NCBI RefSeq assembly: GCF_022790535.1
Contig: NZ_LOHG01000001.1
Coordinates: 96,913-160,912 of the forward strand
DNA: 64,000 nucleotides
Source of the DNA: Pseudomonas maioricensis
GTDB taxonomy: Bacteria; Pseudomonadota; Gammaproteobacteria; Pseudomonadales; Pseudomonadaceae
Direction: 5' to 3'
Shown: piece after piece, positions 62,731 through 64,000 of the stretch
Position numbering within the stretch: position 1 is the first letter of the stretch
Layout: each line of letters begins with the position of its first letter
Program-made: the position numbers and the translations under genes
The notes under the pieces: generated by a model
Database searches by the model: none
What the model was told of the DNA's origin: nothing
Seen by the model: only the letters and a program-made list of their open reading frames with translations

Positions 62731-63348
62731 ATGTATTACGGAGAAAAATTTAACGCCTGGTCGCATCTGGTCGGTGCGGTGCTGGCTTTGGTCGGCGCGG
62801 TCTGGTTGCTGGCGATTGCCAGTTTGCAGGGCGATATCTGGAAGATCGTCAGCGTCGCGATCTACGGCGTAACGCTAGTGGCGCTGTACAGCGCATCGAC
62901 CGTGTACCACAGCGTACGCGGGCGAGCGAAAGTGATCATGCAGAAGGTTGATCATTTCTCGATCTATTTGTTGATTGCAGGCAGCTATACGCCGTTCTGT
63001 CTGGTGACCTTGCGCGGCCCATGGGGCTGGACGTTATTCGGCGTGGTCTGGGGCCTGGCAGTGATCGGCATCCTGCAGGAAATCAAACCCCGTTCCGAAG
63101 CGCGGATCATGTCTATCGTGATCTACGCCGTGATGGGCTGGATTGTGCTGGTGGCCGTCAATCCTCTGATCGCCGCACTGGGCACTGCGGGCTTTACCTG
63201 GCTGGCCGCGGGTGGCGCGCTCTACACCATCGGCATCATCTTCTTCGCCTACGACACCCGCTTTCGCCACTGGCACGGCATCTGGCATTTGTTCGTGATG
63301 GCCGGGAGCCTGCTGCACTTCGTGGCGATTTGTTTTTATGTGTTGTGA
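62731..63348 (+). CDS. Hemolysin III / TrhA-family membrane protein
   Basis: 205 residues from the ATG at 62731 (MYYGEKFNAWSHLVGAVLAL). Seven hydrophobic helices with family motifs FNAWSHLVG, YSASTVYHSV (His-containing), KVDHFSIYLLIAGSYTPF, and the end HGIWHLFVMAGSLLHF. Related to PAQR receptors; bacterial members are tied to membrane lipid balance. Despite the name, there is no evidence of haemolysis. AATGATGAGG is near the start. Confidence 0.93.
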   Translation: MYYGEKFNAWSHLVGAVLALVGAVWLLAIASLQGDIWKIVSVAIYGVTLVALYSASTVYHSVRGRAKVIMQKVDHFSIYLLIAGSYTPFCLVTLRGPWGWTLFGVVWGLAVIGILQEIKPRSEARIMSIVIYAVMGWIVLVAVNPLIAALGTAGFTWLAAGGALYTIGIIFFAYDTRFRHWHGIWHLFVMAGSLLHFVAICFYVL

Positions 63349-63390
63349 GTAGCGGGTGCGCCGGCGCTGTATCGAGGCAAGCATAGGGTC

Positions 63391-63480
63391 CTGTAGGAGT
63401 GAGCTTGCTCGCGATAGCGTCAGGTCAGGCGATGACTTATCGACAGAAAAATCGAAATCGCGAGCAAGCTCACTCCTACA
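63391..63480. repeat. REP palindrome
   Basis: CTGTAGGAGTGAGCTTGCTC and GAGCAAGCTCACTCCTACA, inverted arms, between convergent genes. Same subtype as 41080-41169 and 45951-46041. Confidence 0.92.
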
Positions 63481-63534
63481 TAGAGTTGTGTCCGCCTTCG
63501 GAAGTCTCCTGAACTGGTGATCCGTAACCCGACG

Positions 63535-63984
63535 CTATTCAGGTGTCTGGACGACCAGGTCGACATCAATGGGAGTGACGCCCGAGCCGTCAGAGTTTTT
63601 GAAGAATGTTCTGCTCGAGAATGAATAGACCTGACCTTTCACGGATACCAAGATTTTCTTGTCCTGCCCGACGATGCTGACGTTTGGATCTTTAGTGACA
63701 AGAAACGGGTGCTCTTCTATGAGAACCCGTTTGATGTCTTCATCGTCGACAAGTGCGTTATGCGCGTAAAAGCGATAGCTAAACCCCACCGTGGCACCGC
63801 CGCGATTGTCTCTGACCCCATAGATGAAGCCGCCATTTGCCAGTGAGTATTTGAGTACAACCTGATCCAATTCTGGGTTGCCAGGTTGATTGAGCCAAGT
63901 CCAGCCTGTATGTAGCAGGCAAGCAGCAAGAGTCATGTAGGCGATACATCGGATCATCAATCTAGAAGCCTCTGGAGCGAGCAT
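63535..63984 (-). CDS. Unidentified small secreted or membrane-anchored protein (149 aa)
   Basis: The ATG at 63984 has AAGGAAT seven bases upstream; a second ATG at 63957 (MIRCIAYMTLAACLLHTGW) would give the signal sequence right at the start. A single hydrophobic segment (IRCIAYMTLAACLLHTGWTWL) then a beta-rich domain of about 115 residues (FIYGVRDNRGGATVGFSYRFYAH; VSVKGQVYSFSSRTFF). No family recognised. Likely exported and anchored, or lipid-free periplasmic. Confidence 0.75.
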   Translation of the reverse strand: MLAPEASRLMIRCIAYMTLAACLLHTGWTWLNQPGNPELDQVVLKYSLANGGFIYGVRDNRGGATVGFSYRFYAHNALVDDEDIKRVLIEEHPFLVTKDPNVSIVGQDKKILVSVKGQVYSFSSRTFFKNSDGSGVTPIDVDLVVQTPE

Positions 63985-64000
63985 AAGCTATTCCTTGTTT

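Overview
The window is chromosomal DNA from a Pseudomonas of the fluorescens/syringae lineage. The gene order yggT-proC-yggS-pilT and gshB-pilGHIJ-chpA-chpC, the aspartate transcarbamylase / inactive dihydroorotase pair, the mdc malonate cluster with madLM, and the many REP palindromes (GTAGGAGC...GCTCCTAC) all fit this genus. Base composition is GC-rich apart from one AT-rich insert at about 24.8-28.0 kb.

Layout. 0-7.4 kb: metabolic and surface genes: agmatine deiminase, an OprD-type porin with its own promoter and structured leader, an AraC regulator, a XapX protein with a quinone-oxidoreductase-like enzyme, and an Aer-like PAS chemoreceptor. 7.4-18.4 kb: a non-coding stretch ending in a strong intrinsic terminator (candidate sRNA), then a contact-dependent inhibition / two-partner secretion locus: TpsB transporter, a 2686-residue CdiA-like effector with a VENN motif and an HNH/EndoVII-type C-terminal nuclease, and an overlapping immunity gene. 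18.7-22.3 kb: a lipoprotein, an RDD protein fused to a repeat-like C-terminus, a membrane protein and a CAP-domain protein.

22.3-29.6 kb is an accessory region with much decay: a frameshifted DUF3077-like gene, a RelB antitoxin with a frameshifted RelE toxin, and an AT-rich two-gene module. That module is a HEPN-like protein followed by a 919-residue protein with two different P-loop ATPase parts (KGGVGRTT and GDKGTGKT). It is bracketed by diverged direct repeats of about 145 bp and lies beside a frameshifted small gene of the kind I associate with phage integrases. It is the best candidate here for a little-described, probably antiviral, system. A BRCT protein and tRNA-Thr(TGT) close the region.

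29.9-52.7 kb is core genome: a membrane-anchored J-protein, yggT/proC/yggS, pilT (no pilU follows), an NlpC/P60 hydrolase, a TM2 protein, the minus-strand run gshB-tonB-yqgE-ruvX-pyrR-pyrB-pyrC', and the Pil-Chp chemosensory operon pilG-H-I-J-chpA-chpC, without the adaptation enzymes PilK and ChpB.

52.7-64 kb: an orphan ribbon-helix-helix protein, a second DUF3077-like gene behind a structured leader that matches the one in front of the broken copy at 22.6-23.0 kb, the malonate decarboxylase operon mdcABCDEGH-madLM with the LysR gene mdcR convergent to it, a hemolysin-III family membrane protein and one unidentified small protein. The paired leaders before DUF3077-like genes are the second most interesting signal in the window.
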